The notes: a model not told the origin generated them from the sequence alone. A stretch of 64,000 nucleotides of DNA from Gemella sp. (GCA_030529855.1 JAUMWC010000001.1:156823-220822), one strand, 5' to 3'. Shown: positions 18,442 through 29,387, counted from the first letter of the stretch. Numbers and translations are program-made.

Positions 18442-18871
18442 AATTTACGAACTCATTATTAACTACATCTTTTAGGATTTGATCCCATTTAGGTAAATAC
18501 CTATCTATCCTTACAGCTCTATCGCTATCTGCTCTTAATACATTATGAGTAGATGTTGCTGTTATTATTATCACATCATCTATACAAATTTCATAAGCAA
18601 ATGTTGATTTTACTCCTGAGTGTTTTATTAATCTTGCATACACACGAACTTCTCTAGGGCTATATCTTATATTTTCTTTTATTGACACCCTTGTTTCAGC
18701 ATCTGCATAATAAAAACCATAGTTTTCTAGAGAATCAATATCAATACCTACTGATATTAGAAAATGTTTCCTCGCTATTTCTAACCAGCTATATACGTGT
18801 AAATTATCAAGATATGATGCCTTGTTAAAAAATTTCTTTTCTAATTTAAATTTTATTGATTTTTCGTACAT
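18440..18871 (-). CDS. Acyl-CoA thioesterase-like (hotdog-fold) protein
   Basis: The 143-residue product looks like a YbgC/4-hydroxybenzoyl-CoA-type hotdog protein: an N-terminal strand region, YLDNLHVYSWLEIARKHFL resembling the helix after the active site, and a basic C-terminus. The Asp of the usual DxxxHxN motif is not clear, so activity is uncertain. It follows plsC by one base, suggesting a lipid-related role. Confidence 0.55.
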   Translation of the reverse strand: MYEKSIKFKLEKKFFNKASYLDNLHVYSWLEIARKHFLISVGIDIDSLENYGFYYADAETRVSIKENIRYSPREVRVYARLIKHSGVKSTFAYEICIDDVIIITATSTHNVLRADSDRAVRIDRYLPKWDQILKDVVNNEFVN

Positions 18872-18872
18872 A

Positions 18873-19460
18873 CTACCTCTCCTTTTCTATTAGATTTTCT
18901 ATTGATTTCATAACTTCTGCTGTTATTTGGTCATGTTTGTATCCAGCTTCTTTTAATTCTGCTGGGTTTATTACATCACCAATTACAATTTTTATTTCAG
19001 AGAATAGTCTAAAATGTTTTTTAGGAACAATAGCAAAGGTTAATATATTAGCTCCAGCTCTCGAAGCGATTAATGATACCCCACTGTGTCCCTCACCTAA
19101 TTTTAGATCTTTAGTTTTCGCCCTAGTTCCTTCCGGGAAAATACCTATATTTTGACCTTCTTTTAATCCAGTAACTGCTGCGTTTATTGCAGCTCTATCA
19201 AATGCTCCGCGTTTTACTGGAATCATTTCTACTTTTTCTAGAATAGTTTTTAACACAGGAACTTTAAATAGTTCTTCTTTAGCTATAAATCTAGTTGGCT
19301 TATCAAACATTGTATACATTAATACAGGATCGTGATTACTTATATGATTCCCTGATAATACTACTCCACTTGAATTTTCAAGTTTTTCTTTATTTATAAT
19401 AGTTATTTTATAAAAAGTCTTGTAATAAGCTCTTATTAATTTTTTTATAATATTATACAC
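18873..19460 (-). CDS. plsC: 1-acyl-sn-glycerol-3-phosphate acyltransferase
   Basis: PlsC acylates lysophosphatidic acid to phosphatidic acid at the membrane. The 195-residue protein has the catalytic HX4D motif in GNHISNHDPVL, substrate-binding FPEGTRAK, and a hydrophobic N-terminus. Its start abuts the cmk stop, a common cmk-plsC pairing in Firmicutes. Confidence 0.9.
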   Translation of the reverse strand: MYNIIKKLIRAYYKTFYKITIINKEKLENSSGVVLSGNHISNHDPVLMYTMFDKPTRFIAKEELFKVPVLKTILEKVEMIPVKRGAFDRAAINAAVTGLKEGQNIGIFPEGTRAKTKDLKLGEGHSGVSLIASRAGANILTFAIVPKKHFRLFSEIKIVIGDVINPAELKEAGYKHDQITAEVMKSIENLIEKER

Positions 19461-20132
19461 TTATTTCCCTCTAACTTTCCCAATGATTTCTTTTATTTCA
19501 GCAACTACTTCATCTATAGTCATATCACTAGTATCTATCTCAATAGCATCGTCAACTTTTACAAGGGGAGCTATTTCTCTATTTTTATCTTGATTATCTC
19601 TTGCTTCGATATCTTTTTTTAATGCTTCGATATCCACGACTTCACCAGCTTCAGTAAGTTCTTTGTATCTTCTACTAGCTCTTTCTTCTACAGAAGCAGT
19701 TAGATATATCTTAACTTCTGCATTGGGAAGTACTACTGATCCGATATCTCGACCATCCATAATTACATCACATGATTTTGCTAAGTCTCTTTGGGTATCA
19801 ATTAGATAATCTCTAACATTTTTACTCTTAGCAAATAATGATGTGAAAGTTGAGACTTCATTACTTCTTATCTTATCCGTAATATCTACTCCGTTAATTT
19901 CTTGGTATTGTTTAAAATCTTCGAAATATACTTTTATCTTAGTATCTTTTAAAATTTCAGCTATTTTTTCTTCATCTAATTCTCTTAAATTATTTTCTAA
20001 AAAAGTGTAACTTAAAGATCTATATAAAGCTCCTGTGTCTACATAATTAAAACCTAAGTCTTTTGCTACTTGTTTTGTTATTGTAGACTTACCTGATCCA
20101 GCTGGTCCGTCTATTGCTACAGATATATTCAT
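19461..20132 (-). CDS. cmk: Cytidylate kinase
   Basis: Cmk phosphorylates CMP and dCMP with ATP. The 223-residue protein has the P-loop DGPAGSGKST at residues 8-17, the CMP-binding YVDTGALYR, and MDGRDIGSVVLPNA. It heads a short operon with plsC and the thioesterase-like gene, transcribed away from the mevalonate operon. Confidence 0.95.
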   Translation of the reverse strand: MNISVAIDGPAGSGKSTITKQVAKDLGFNYVDTGALYRSLSYTFLENNLRELDEEKIAEILKDTKIKVYFEDFKQYQEINGVDITDKIRSNEVSTFTSLFAKSKNVRDYLIDTQRDLAKSCDVIMDGRDIGSVVLPNAEVKIYLTASVEERASRRYKELTEAGEVVDIEALKKDIEARDNQDKNREIAPLVKVDDAIEIDTSDMTIDEVVAEIKEIIGKVRGK

Positions 20133-20253
20133 AAATGCACCTCTATTAATATTTATCTTAGATATTATACTATAAATATAATAGAATTTCTATTTATTAA
20201 ATATCTACTTGTTCCATACAAACACCCTAAAACGATTACAATATGGAATAAAT

Positions 20254-20282
20254 TTTACATTACTTGGCTTTTCTATTATAAT
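20254..20282 (+). promoter_or_regulatory. Promoter of the mevalonate operon
   Basis: TTTACA (20254-20259), a 17-base spacer and a perfect TATAAT (20277-20282) lie 44 bases before the first ATG. An AAAGAGG ribosome site follows. Confidence 0.7.
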
Positions 20283-20325
20283 TAGTATATTAATTATTAA
20301 ATTTAAATTATAAAAAGAGGTTTTT

Positions 20326-21132
20326 ATGGCTCATGCTAAAGCAATTTTCTTTGGGGAACACGCCGTAGTCTACGGAAAAAAAGGAATATCTATTCCATTA
20401 AACCAAATGAAAGTAAATGTAGAACTAAATAAAACTAATGTTATTCAAGAAAGAGACCCAATAATGGAATACATCGCCAAGGAATGTGGAATTGATGAAA
20501 ATACAGAAATCAAAATCACTTCTACTATACCTTTAGGACGTGGTCTTGGTTCGTCTGCTGCACTTTCAGTCGCAATAGCTAGAGCTAACTCTTGTAATAA
20601 TATTAAAGAAATTGCGGATAAATGCGAAAAATTTATCCATGGTAATCCTAGTGGAATTGATGTAAGTCAAGTTCTTAGTGATAAACCCCTACTTTTTTCA
20701 AAAGAAGAAGGAGCAAAGGAATTAGATTTTACACTAGATGCCTACCTATTAATTATTGACACTGGTGTTGTAGGTATAACAAAAGATGCAGTAGCTCGTG
20801 TTAAAGAAAACTATGAACAAAATAAATCAGCTATTGATAAACTAGGTGATATTTGTCTAGAAGTTATTGATCCACTGAAAAATAAAGATATTGAAAAAGT
20901 TGGATCTTATATGAATCTAGCCCACACTTTACTAGATAAGATCGGGGTATGCCACCCTAGCAACAATGAAGTAGTAGCAATTTCTAGAGAGTACGGAGCT
21001 GTTGGTGCTAAACTTACTGGTGGTGGTGATGGTGGTTGCTGTATCGCTCTTGCCAAAGAAAAACACACTGCAGAAAAAATACAAGAAAAACTTAAAGAGA
21101 AAGGATATTCATCATGGATAGTTACTCTATAG
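20326..21132 (+). CDS. mvaK1: Mevalonate kinase
   Basis: This GHMP kinase phosphorylates mevalonate with ATP, the first of three kinase steps to isopentenyl diphosphate. The 268-residue protein has KAIFFGEHAVVYG at the start, the ATP loop PLGRGLGSSAALS near residue 67, and the C-terminal KLTGGGDGGCC. It is shorter than many homologues (around 290-310) but all motifs are present. The following gene starts inside its last 19 bases. Confidence 0.93.
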   Translation: MAHAKAIFFGEHAVVYGKKGISIPLNQMKVNVELNKTNVIQERDPIMEYIAKECGIDENTEIKITSTIPLGRGLGSSAALSVAIARANSCNNIKEIADKCEKFIHGNPSGIDVSQVLSDKPLLFSKEEGAKELDFTLDAYLLIIDTGVVGITKDAVARVKENYEQNKSAIDKLGDICLEVIDPLKNKDIEKVGSYMNLAHTLLDKIGVCHPSNNEVVAISREYGAVGAKLTGGGDGGCCIALAKEKHTAEKIQEKLKEKGYSSWIVTL

Positions 21133-22025
21133 GATATGCAAATATTGCCCTTATTAAATATTGGGGGAAAAAATCAAAGGATCCTGTCCTACCTTTTAAT
21201 CCAAATTTATCACTAAGATTAGATAAATTGTATTCTAAAACAAAAATTGAAAAATCAACATCAGGACAAGATGAATTTTACATCAACGATGAAAAACAAG
21301 GAACTGATGAAGTTACAAAAATTATTTCTTTTGTAAATAAATTTGTGCCTCAAGAAAGAGAAGCAATTAAAATTATTTCTTATAACACTGTTCCTACTGC
21401 TGCTGGTTTATCATCATCTTCTTCTGGAACAATGGCTTTAGTACTAGCTTGTAATGAATATTTCAAGTTAAATAAATCTACAGAAGAATTAGTACAGATC
21501 GCTAAAGAAGGTTCTGGTTCTTCTTGTAGAAGTTTTTACAAAATGGCATCTTGGTTAGAAGATGGTTCTGTTCACGAAATAAAATGTGATTTAGACCTAG
21601 CTATGATGGTTCTAGTTGTTGATGAAGGAAGAAAGAAAATTTCTAGCCGTAATGCTATGGAAAGCTGTGTTCAAACATCTTCGTCATTCGCTGACTGGGT
21701 AGAACAAGCAAAAAAAGACTATGTAGAAATGCTTGATGCATTGGCTGAAAATGATTTTACTAAGATTGGTAAACTAACAGAATCTAATGCTTTAGCTATG
21801 CACTCTACAACAGAGTACGCTGAACCACCATTCTCATTTTTAGAAGAAGATTCTTACCTTGCAATGGATATCGTAAAATCACTTAGAGAAAAAGGTATTG
21901 AAGCCTACTTCACTATGGATGCAGGACCAAACGTAAAAGTTTTATACCTAAAAGAAAATCAAGAAAAAATATACGAGGAAATTTCAAAAGTATGGAAGAA
22001 AAAAATCATACTGTGCACGGAGTAG
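21114..22025 (+). CDS. mvaD: Diphosphomevalonate decarboxylase
   Basis: MvaD makes isopentenyl diphosphate from mevalonate diphosphate by ATP-dependent decarboxylation. The 303-residue protein shows ANIALIKYWGKK, the GHMP loop PTAAGLSSSSSG, and SGSSCRSFYKMASW. It overlaps mvaK1 by 19 bases and mvaK2 by 34 bases, so the three kinases are tightly coupled. Confidence 0.95.
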   Translation: MDSYSIGYANIALIKYWGKKSKDPVLPFNPNLSLRLDKLYSKTKIEKSTSGQDEFYINDEKQGTDEVTKIISFVNKFVPQEREAIKIISYNTVPTAAGLSSSSSGTMALVLACNEYFKLNKSTEELVQIAKEGSGSSCRSFYKMASWLEDGSVHEIKCDLDLAMMVLVVDEGRKKISSRNAMESCVQTSSSFADWVEQAKKDYVEMLDALAENDFTKIGKLTESNALAMHSTTEYAEPPFSFLEEDSYLAMDIVKSLREKGIEAYFTMDAGPNVKVLYLKENQEKIYEEISKVWKKKIILCTE

Positions 22026-23032
22026 CCTACGGTAAGTTATATCTTGCTGGAGAGTACGCTATCTTAGAAGATAATGCAAAAGCACTAATAACATCCGTGC
22101 CTAAAAAAATTACAGCCCAAATCAAAGCTGATACTAGAACTACTATTAGCGATAATGTTTATAATACAAAAGTTGAGTTAGACCAAGAACACAAAGATTT
22201 TACAACAATACAAAATTTAATCAAGTTTGTTCAAAACTATTGTAATATATACACGCCTTTTTCACTGGAAATCGACAATGAATTAATAGCTGATAGTAAA
22301 AAATATGGATTTGGTTCTTCTGGAGCTGTTTTAGTCGCTATTACAAGAGCACTTTTATTATTTTATAAACAAAATTTTGATAACTATAAAATTTTCAAAA
22401 TAGTAGTTTTATTTTCACTTAAAAATGGAATGTCTGGTTCAATGGGTGACGTTGCAGCTGCTTGTCAGGAAGGTATCACCTACTATGAAAAATTTGAAGA
22501 AAAGCCAATTAAAGAATATATAGAAAAATATTCTTCTAAAGAAATTATTGATAACTTAAACTGGCCAGGTCTTGTTATAGAAAACATTGAAGTAACAGCT
22601 CCTGTGGAAATAGTAGCCAAGTGGACTGGTGAAGTTATCGACACTAAGATTCACGTGAAAAAATGGGCACAAAACAAAAAAGAAATGAATATGCCTTCCG
22701 CTAATTTGAGAGAGAAAGTAAAAAGAATTTTAGAAAAAAGAAAATATAAAAAATTTATTGATAGGTCAAACCAATTAGTACTTAGACTAAAGAATTTCTT
22801 ACAAGGCTCTAATCCGGAATTAGTAACTCTAGTAGTAAAAGATATCAGAAAAAATCTACTTTATTTAGAAGAAATATCAAACATTCCTATGGAAACTATT
22901 TCTATGAAAAAGTATATTATGACCTTCCCTGCTGGAAAACAAAGTGGTTCTGGATGTGGAGATATGGTTTTAGGATTCAGAACTAATACTTGCGACAAAT
23001 TCACTATTACTCTTGACCTTACAAAATTATAA
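21992..23032 (+). CDS. mvaK2: Phosphomevalonate kinase
   Basis: MvaK2 converts phosphomevalonate to diphosphomevalonate. The 346-residue product has GKLYLAGEYAILE near the start, YGFGSSGAVLVAITRALL as the ATP loop, and AGKQSGSGCGDMVLG near the C-terminus. Order and overlaps match the Gram-positive coccal mva operon. Confidence 0.93.
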   Translation: MEEKNHTVHGVAYGKLYLAGEYAILEDNAKALITSVPKKITAQIKADTRTTISDNVYNTKVELDQEHKDFTTIQNLIKFVQNYCNIYTPFSLEIDNELIADSKKYGFGSSGAVLVAITRALLLFYKQNFDNYKIFKIVVLFSLKNGMSGSMGDVAAACQEGITYYEKFEEKPIKEYIEKYSSKEIIDNLNWPGLVIENIEVTAPVEIVAKWTGEVIDTKIHVKKWAQNKKEMNMPSANLREKVKRILEKRKYKKFIDRSNQLVLRLKNFLQGSNPELVTLVVKDIRKNLLYLEEISNIPMETISMKKYIMTFPAGKQSGSGCGDMVLGFRTNTCDKFTITLDLTKL

Positions 23033-23044
23033 AGGAATATAGCA

Positions 23045-23998
23045 ATGAGAAAAATAGATCATATTAATATAGCCTTACAAGACAAAACACATTCTACATC
23101 ACTAGATGATTACAGAATCGATTATCATTCTATTCCCCTGTTTGGAATTAGTGATGTAGATACTTCCACTATAGTTTGTGGACACAAGTGGCAATACCCC
23201 TTCTTTATCAACGCTATTACTGCTGGTGGAGAAGACTGTAACAAAATTAATAAAGATTTTGAAGAAGTATGTCAAGAAATGGGGATAGAATTTTTCCCAG
23301 GTTCATACTCTCCTGCTTTGAAAAACGAAGAAGATAAGGCTGCTTATCCAAAAGAGCGTTCTGTAAATCTAGGACTAGACAAAACTGTTGAACAAGTATT
23401 AGATGCAGTAGAATCAACTCAAGCTAAATATCTACAACTTCATATGAATCCACTTCAAGAAATGATAATGCCTGAAGGTGATAGAAACTTTGAAGCTTGG
23501 CTTAAAAATTTAAAGGATTCTAATGAAAAATCTCCAATACCAATAATCCTAAAAGAAACAGGTTTTGGGACAGGTAAGTCAGTTTTTGAATTAGCTATTA
23601 CTATGGAAAATATAAAAGCTGTTGATGTATCCGGTAAAGATGGAACAAACTTTGCAAGAATCGAGAATGGTCGTTCTTCTAGCCCGTCACCTTACCTTGA
23701 GGAAATTGGTTATACTACAGCTCAGTCATTAGAAATCGCTAAAAATTATAGAGACAAACTAGACATAATCGCTAGTGGTGGTATAAGAAATTCTCTTGAT
23801 GTTATAAAAGCTTTAGCTTTGGGTGCTAAAGCTGTTGGAGTTTCAAGAAATTTCTTGGAAATATTATTATCATCTGGGAAAGATGGATTAAGAACTGAAA
23901 TAAAAAAATGGCAAGAAGAAATCAAACATTTAATGATTCTTACTAACGCTAAAAATATAGATGAGCTTTATGGGAAAGTTCAAAAAATAAACAAGTAG
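23045..23998 (+). CDS. fni: Type 2 isopentenyl-diphosphate delta-isomerase
   Basis: The FMN-dependent isomerase interconverts isopentenyl and dimethylallyl diphosphate. The 317-residue TIM-barrel protein has NAITAGGEDCNKIN, the conserved LQLHMNPLQEMIMPEGDR segment, KETGFG, and the phosphate-binding ASGGIRNSLDVIKALALGA. It ends the mevalonate operon. Confidence 0.94.
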   Translation: MRKIDHINIALQDKTHSTSLDDYRIDYHSIPLFGISDVDTSTIVCGHKWQYPFFINAITAGGEDCNKINKDFEEVCQEMGIEFFPGSYSPALKNEEDKAAYPKERSVNLGLDKTVEQVLDAVESTQAKYLQLHMNPLQEMIMPEGDRNFEAWLKNLKDSNEKSPIPIILKETGFGTGKSVFELAITMENIKAVDVSGKDGTNFARIENGRSSSPSPYLEEIGYTTAQSLEIAKNYRDKLDIIASGGIRNSLDVIKALALGAKAVGVSRNFLEILLSSGKDGLRTEIKKWQEEIKHLMILTNAKNIDELYGKVQKINK

Positions 23999-24022
23999 TG
24001 GATAATAATCCTCTACTTGTTT
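23989..24022. terminator. Bidirectional terminator between fni and the beta-lactamase-like gene
   Basis: AAACAAGTAG and CTACTTGTTT form a stem that overlaps the fni stop. T-rich tails occur on both sides, serving the convergent genes. Confidence 0.8.
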
Positions 24023-24029
24023 TATTTTT

Positions 24030-25034
24030 CTATTGTCTTTCCTCATGTAACTTATCTATTTGTTTTGCAATATCAGGTATTACTACTGTTGGATTTGGTA
24101 ATCCCTCAGTATAAACTAGTAAAATGTAGTCTCCTTTATCTCCAAATACAATAGATGTATCGTTTGAATAATTTGGAACTTGTCCATATTTAGAAGCTAT
24201 CGTTTTATTAGGTATTCCTTGTTTTATCCAAGCACTCAATCTTGTATCTCTTAGATATTGTAGTAGCTGCGGGTATTTATCTTGATTTTTATATAAATGT
24301 AACCATACTTTTTCTATAGATTCTGGCTGCATTTTATTTGCTTCTAATAAAATTTGATCTGTACTGATACCTAGATTTGCATATACTCTGTTAACGATAT
24401 TCATCATATTTTCATTAGAGCCTTCCAAGAGAATATTCGTTGCAGTATTATCAGAGAAAGTTATCATATTCATTATTACAGTTTCTAAATCATAAGATTT
24501 TTTCTTCGCATTATTAGTGATATGTCCATTTCCTTTAGCTGCATAAGAAGCCTTATATGCTAACGGAGCATTAGGATCCATTTCTCCACTAGCAATTCTA
24601 TTATAAGCATCCATTGCATATATAACTTTAGCTGTAGAAGCTACAGAGAAGTATTCCTTATCATTATATCCGTATCTAAATCCTGTTTTTAAATCATTGT
24701 ATACTACTGAAATTTTAGCTTTACTATACTTAGTTTCATAAGTTGCTATTACATTATTAATTGCACCTGTCATTTGCTCATTATTACGTTTTTGTTGTTC
24801 TGAATTTGTAGTCGTAGTTGTCGTTGCAGGTGGTTCTTTAACTTCTGTTATTGCTTGATCTGTTACTTGTGTTTCATTATTTCCTAATCGACTCACTATA
24901 TCATCATAAGCTGCTCTCGCTGTAAAGACCGAGAAAATAATGAAGAGAACTACCACTAACTCAACCATTCTCCTAAAATTTTTATTTACTTTTTTTCTTT
25001 TTTTTATGGGTCTTTTTCTCGCTTGTTTATCCAT
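24030..25034 (-). CDS. Membrane-anchored class A beta-lactamase-like serine hydrolase
   Basis: The N-terminus is basic followed by one membrane segment (VELVVVLFIIFSVFT), then a Thr-rich linker, then a penicillin-recognising serine-hydrolase domain. Its SxxK motif is STAK (in SVASTAKVI) and its second motif is SDN (in MITFSDNTATN). The third motif reads KYG (ASKYGQV) instead of KTG/KSG, and I cannot find the ExxLN general base of true class A beta-lactamases. It is likelier a cell-wall or D,D-peptidase relative than a resistance enzyme. I start at 25034, where AAAGGA precedes the ATG by seven bases, rather than 21 bases upstream. Confidence 0.7.
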   Translation of the reverse strand: MDKQARKRPIKKRKKVNKNFRRMVELVVVLFIIFSVFTARAAYDDIVSRLGNNETQVTDQAITEVKEPPATTTTTTNSEQQKRNNEQMTGAINNVIATYETKYSKAKISVVYNDLKTGFRYGYNDKEYFSVASTAKVIYAMDAYNRIASGEMDPNAPLAYKASYAAKGNGHITNNAKKKSYDLETVIMNMITFSDNTATNILLEGSNENMMNIVNRVYANLGISTDQILLEANKMQPESIEKVWLHLYKNQDKYPQLLQYLRDTRLSAWIKQGIPNKTIASKYGQVPNYSNDTSIVFGDKGDYILLVYTEGLPNPTVVIPDIAKQIDKLHEERQ

Positions 25035-25150
25035 TAATTTTTCCTTTATAAGCATGTATTTTCATACAGCTACTATTATCTCTACTCATAAAAGTTACGT
25101 ATTTTATTCATATCTTTTTATTATAGCATAAAATTTATTTTTTTTGGAAA

Positions 25151-25191
25151 AATAAATAAGAGAATTAGCAAGTTGCTAACTCTCTTATTTA

Positions 25192-25194
<3 letters not shown>
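25151..25194 (-). terminator. Terminator of purA
   Basis: AATAAATAAGAG...TTAGCA pairs with TGCTAA...CTCTTATTTATT around a three-base loop, overlapping the purA stop. T-rich sequence follows on minus. Confidence 0.85.
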
Positions 25195-26478
<1,284 letters not shown>

Positions 26479-26510
26479 TTAATTGCCCTCCTAAAATTTT
26501 TTACTCCTTT

Positions 26511-26539
26511 ATTATAGCAGCTTAAGTTAATGTTTGCAA
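26511..26539 (-). promoter_or_regulatory. purA promoter
   Basis: On minus, TTGCAA (26539-26534), 17 bases, then a perfect TATAAT (26516-26511), about 30 bases before the ATG; GGAGGGCAA serves as ribosome site. Confidence 0.7.
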
Positions 26540-26587
26540 TACACTGCAGAAAACGTTGTATTTTTGTGAAAAAACGAATAAACCTAA

Positions 26588-26618
26588 GTAAAAAAGAGCT
26601 GCTTCAGCAAAACAACTC
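26588..26618 (-). terminator. Terminator of the acetyltransferase gene 26620-27375
   Basis: On minus AGAGTTGTTTTGC folds back on AGCAGCTCT with a few G-U pairs, followed by six T, directly after the stop. Confidence 0.7.
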
Positions 26619-26619
26619 T

Positions 26620-27375
26620 CTATAGTTCGTTTTTTAAGTATGAAATTCTTGTTGATATTTGGTCAAACCCTATTTTTTCGTACATATATTTAGGTGTATC
26701 ATTAGAATCTGCCACTAAAATAATGAATTTTTTTTCAAATTTCTTAATAGCATATGAAATTAGAGTCGATGCTATACCCTTTTTTCTATATTTTTTTTCT
26801 ACATAAAGATTATCTATTTCAAAATGATCTTCTGATAATATAATATTCACACTAGCAATTATTCTATTACCATCTTTAGCGATAATTTGAATAATTTCTT
26901 CACCTCTTATGTCATCATACATAAACTCTCTATTGTGTTCTGCCCACTCTTTATTAGCATATTCTAAATCAATTTCATAAATAAATTGCATATAATTTGT
27001 GTAATCTTCTTTACTTAAAATTTCTACTGTATATTCATCCGCAGTTTTCAAATTTGCTTTAGTTGTTTCTAAACAATATAACTCTAATTCATTTTTACGG
27101 AAATTCTCTTCTAATAAATACTTTTCAAGTTTTTTATCCAACTCCGCATTTTCTGCTAGAGCTATATTTATAAAATTAACTCCCATTTCTCCAAAAAATG
27201 CTTTATTAGCTTCTATATAATATTGCATTTCTTCAATACTTGTTGGTAAAACTTTTATTTCTAAATAATTATCATTATAAGATAGTTTTGATTTAATTCT
27301 TCTTCTTATCAAGTATTTGTCCGTTTCAAAGGCAACTTTTGATTTTTTATATAAATTAATAAATGAGTATGACAT
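26620..27375 (-). CDS. GNAT-family N-acetyltransferase
   Basis: The 251-residue product has a C-terminal GNAT domain with the acetyl-CoA loop VEKKYRKKGIASTLISYAIK and a closing YEKIGF motif. The N-terminal half is less conserved and may form a second, degenerate GNAT-like domain or substrate-binding part. The substrate is unknown. It is a single gene between terminators and htrA. Confidence 0.75.
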   Translation of the reverse strand: MSYSFINLYKKSKVAFETDKYLIRRRIKSKLSYNDNYLEIKVLPTSIEEMQYYIEANKAFFGEMGVNFINIALAENAELDKKLEKYLLEENFRKNELELYCLETTKANLKTADEYTVEILSKEDYTNYMQFIYEIDLEYANKEWAEHNREFMYDDIRGEEIIQIIAKDGNRIIASVNIILSEDHFEIDNLYVEKKYRKKGIASTLISYAIKKFEKKFIILVADSNDTPKYMYEKIGFDQISTRISYLKNEL

Positions 27376-27445
27376 ATATTTTTTCCTTACTTAAAATTCA
27401 AAAATATTATATCATACTCATTCAAATTATTCTAAAAATTAACTT

Positions 27446-28684
27446 TTATTTTGCTGAATTTAATTCTCCTAAAACCAACTGAGCCGACTGTTCTTTCCCA
27501 TCTCTATAATAAGTAATATTTACCGAGTCTCCTACCTTAGTTTTCTCAAATAAATACTTTCTTACTTCAGCTACAGTTTTAACATCTATATCATTAACCT
27601 TCACGATGATATCTTTTTCTTTTAAATTTGCTTTTGCAGCAGCCGAATCTTTTTCCACTGCTCTTATGATTGCACCTTGTTTTGAAACATCGTAGTTTAA
27701 CTCTGCTTTTACACTTTCAGAATTCAATGTAGATACAGAAACTAATTGCAACCCTAATGCCGGTCTTTTTACACTTCCTTCTTTTTCTAATTGTTCTGTT
27801 ATCCCCTTCACTTCGTTAGATGGTATAACAAATCCAATTCCTTCGGCTGTTACCGAAGAACTGACATTAGATATCTTCAATTGATTTATACCAATTAATT
27901 GCCCCGAACTATTGACTAAAGCTCCACCACTATTACCAGGGTTTATTGCTGTATCTGTTTGGATTACCGTTTGATACCAGTCTGGAGATCCATCTTCATC
28001 TATATCCATAGGAACCTGTCTTTCCGTCGCAGAGATTATTCCTTTTGTTACGGTATTAGATAAACTTGTCCCTAATGGTGATCCTATGGCTAGGGAATCT
28101 TGACCAACTACTACTTTATCACTATCCGAAAATTCCATCACAGATTTAACTTTATCAGATGAAATTTTTAACACAGCTAAATCTGTCCACAGATCCTTAC
28201 CTACTACACTCGCTTCTAAACTTGTTCCATCACTTAAAATAATTTCAACCTTTTCAACACTGTCAATAACATGATTATTAGTTACTACATAAGCTGAACC
28301 TAATTCTTTTTTGTATATTACTCCACTTCCATTAGCTACAGCTCTCATTCCATCTTTTGTTTGAGTATTTTCATTAGTAGGATTTCTAAATAAACGCGAT
28401 TGTAAATTAGTTGAATTCTTCGAATATCCTACCACCGAAACAACAGACTCCTTAGCTACAGCTGCTGCATTTATATTAGTCGCTTCCGTTTGCGTAGCGA
28501 CAAATCTAGTTTGTGGTGTCCTATCTCCCATAAATTTATATGCAAATAACCCACCTAGAGAAAATGCTGCTAGAAAAAATATTACATATTTTAAAATAGA
28601 TCTTTTTTTCTTAGTAGGATTCTCTATTTCATTATAACTATTTTCATTATTCTCTATCTCTAAATTTTTTTCTTCTAAATTCAT
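27446..28684 (-). CDS. htrA: HtrA/DegP-like membrane-anchored serine protease
   Basis: HtrA degrades misfolded exported proteins at the outer face of the membrane. The 412-residue protein has a cytoplasmic acidic N-terminus, one membrane anchor (YVIFFLAAFSLGGLFAY) and a trypsin-like domain. The triad is His in VTNNHVI, Asp in WTDLAVLKI and Ser in NPGNSGGALVN. One C-terminal PDZ domain (KDIIVKVNDIDVKT) follows. Length and layout match streptococcal HtrA. Confidence 0.94.
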   Translation of the reverse strand: MNLEEKNLEIENNENSYNEIENPTKKKRSILKYVIFFLAAFSLGGLFAYKFMGDRTPQTRFVATQTEATNINAAAVAKESVVSVVGYSKNSTNLQSRLFRNPTNENTQTKDGMRAVANGSGVIYKKELGSAYVVTNNHVIDSVEKVEIILSDGTSLEASVVGKDLWTDLAVLKISSDKVKSVMEFSDSDKVVVGQDSLAIGSPLGTSLSNTVTKGIISATERQVPMDIDEDGSPDWYQTVIQTDTAINPGNSGGALVNSSGQLIGINQLKISNVSSSVTAEGIGFVIPSNEVKGITEQLEKEGSVKRPALGLQLVSVSTLNSESVKAELNYDVSKQGAIIRAVEKDSAAAKANLKEKDIIVKVNDIDVKTVAEVRKYLFEKTKVGDSVNITYYRDGKEQSAQLVLGELNSAK

Positions 28685-28808
28685 CAGTTACTACCTCCAT
28701 AATAAATTATTCTTTAGTATAAAACATTTATTTCAAAAAATAAAATTAAATGAGTTTATTTTATAGTAAATGTATAGTATAATTATATAAAAAATTGTGG
28801 GAGTTCTT

Positions 28809-29387
28809 ATGGTTAAATATCCTAACGGAAAAAATAATTTTACACAAAAAACTAATTATGCTGGCCGTGGTATGCAACTAGAGTCAGATATAAATTTTGC
28901 AAATAAATATTATCTTAATAATGATATTGCCATAATCCACAAAAAACCTATACCCATACAAGTTGTAGAGGTTGATTATCCCAATCGACAAAATGCTATG
29001 ATAAAAAAAGCTTATTACCAAACCCCCTCAACTACTGATTACAATGGTATTTGGCAAAAAAAATACATAGATTTTGAAGCTAAGGAGACATCCTCTAACA
29101 CTTCGTTTTCTTTATCTAATATTCATGACCATCAGATTGAGCACATGATTAATGTCTACAAACATGGTGGTATTTCTTTTGTTATAGTTAGATTCAAGAA
29201 AATCGATAGAACCTTTGTTATGTGTATAAAAAATATTTTCTATTATTATAATAGATCTAAAAACGGAGGTAGGAAATCAATTTCCTTAAAGGAATTTGAA
29301 AACACTGCTTTTGAAATTGAATTCAATTATAAAAATAGATTAGATTATCTTAAAATAATTAAAGAAAATGAGAGAGAGTTTTTATAA
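28809..29387 (+). CDS. recU: Holliday junction resolvase RecU
   Basis: RecU cuts Holliday junctions during recombination and chromosome segregation in Firmicutes. The product starts MVKYPNGK, as in other RecU proteins, and contains RGMQLESDIN, the nuclease core IQVVEVDYP...YQTPSTTDYNG and DFEAKETS. I chose ATG 28809 because GGGAG sits just before it; an in-frame GTG at 28797 lies inside that site. The stop overlaps the next ATG by one base (TAATG), the common recU-pbp1 pairing. Confidence 0.92.
   Translation: MVKYPNGKNNFTQKTNYAGRGMQLESDINFANKYYLNNDIAIIHKKPIPIQVVEVDYPNRQNAMIKKAYYQTPSTTDYNGIWQKKYIDFEAKETSSNTSFSLSNIHDHQIEHMINVYKHGGISFVIVRFKKIDRTFVMCIKNIFYYYNRSKNGGRKSISLKEFENTAFEIEFNYKNRLDYLKIIKENEREFL

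Noticed and set aside
24030-25034. Acquired beta-lactam resistance gene
   Set aside because: Composition matches the neighbours, it is membrane anchored, lacks a clear ExxLN and has KYG for KTG; a chromosomal cell-wall relative is likelier.
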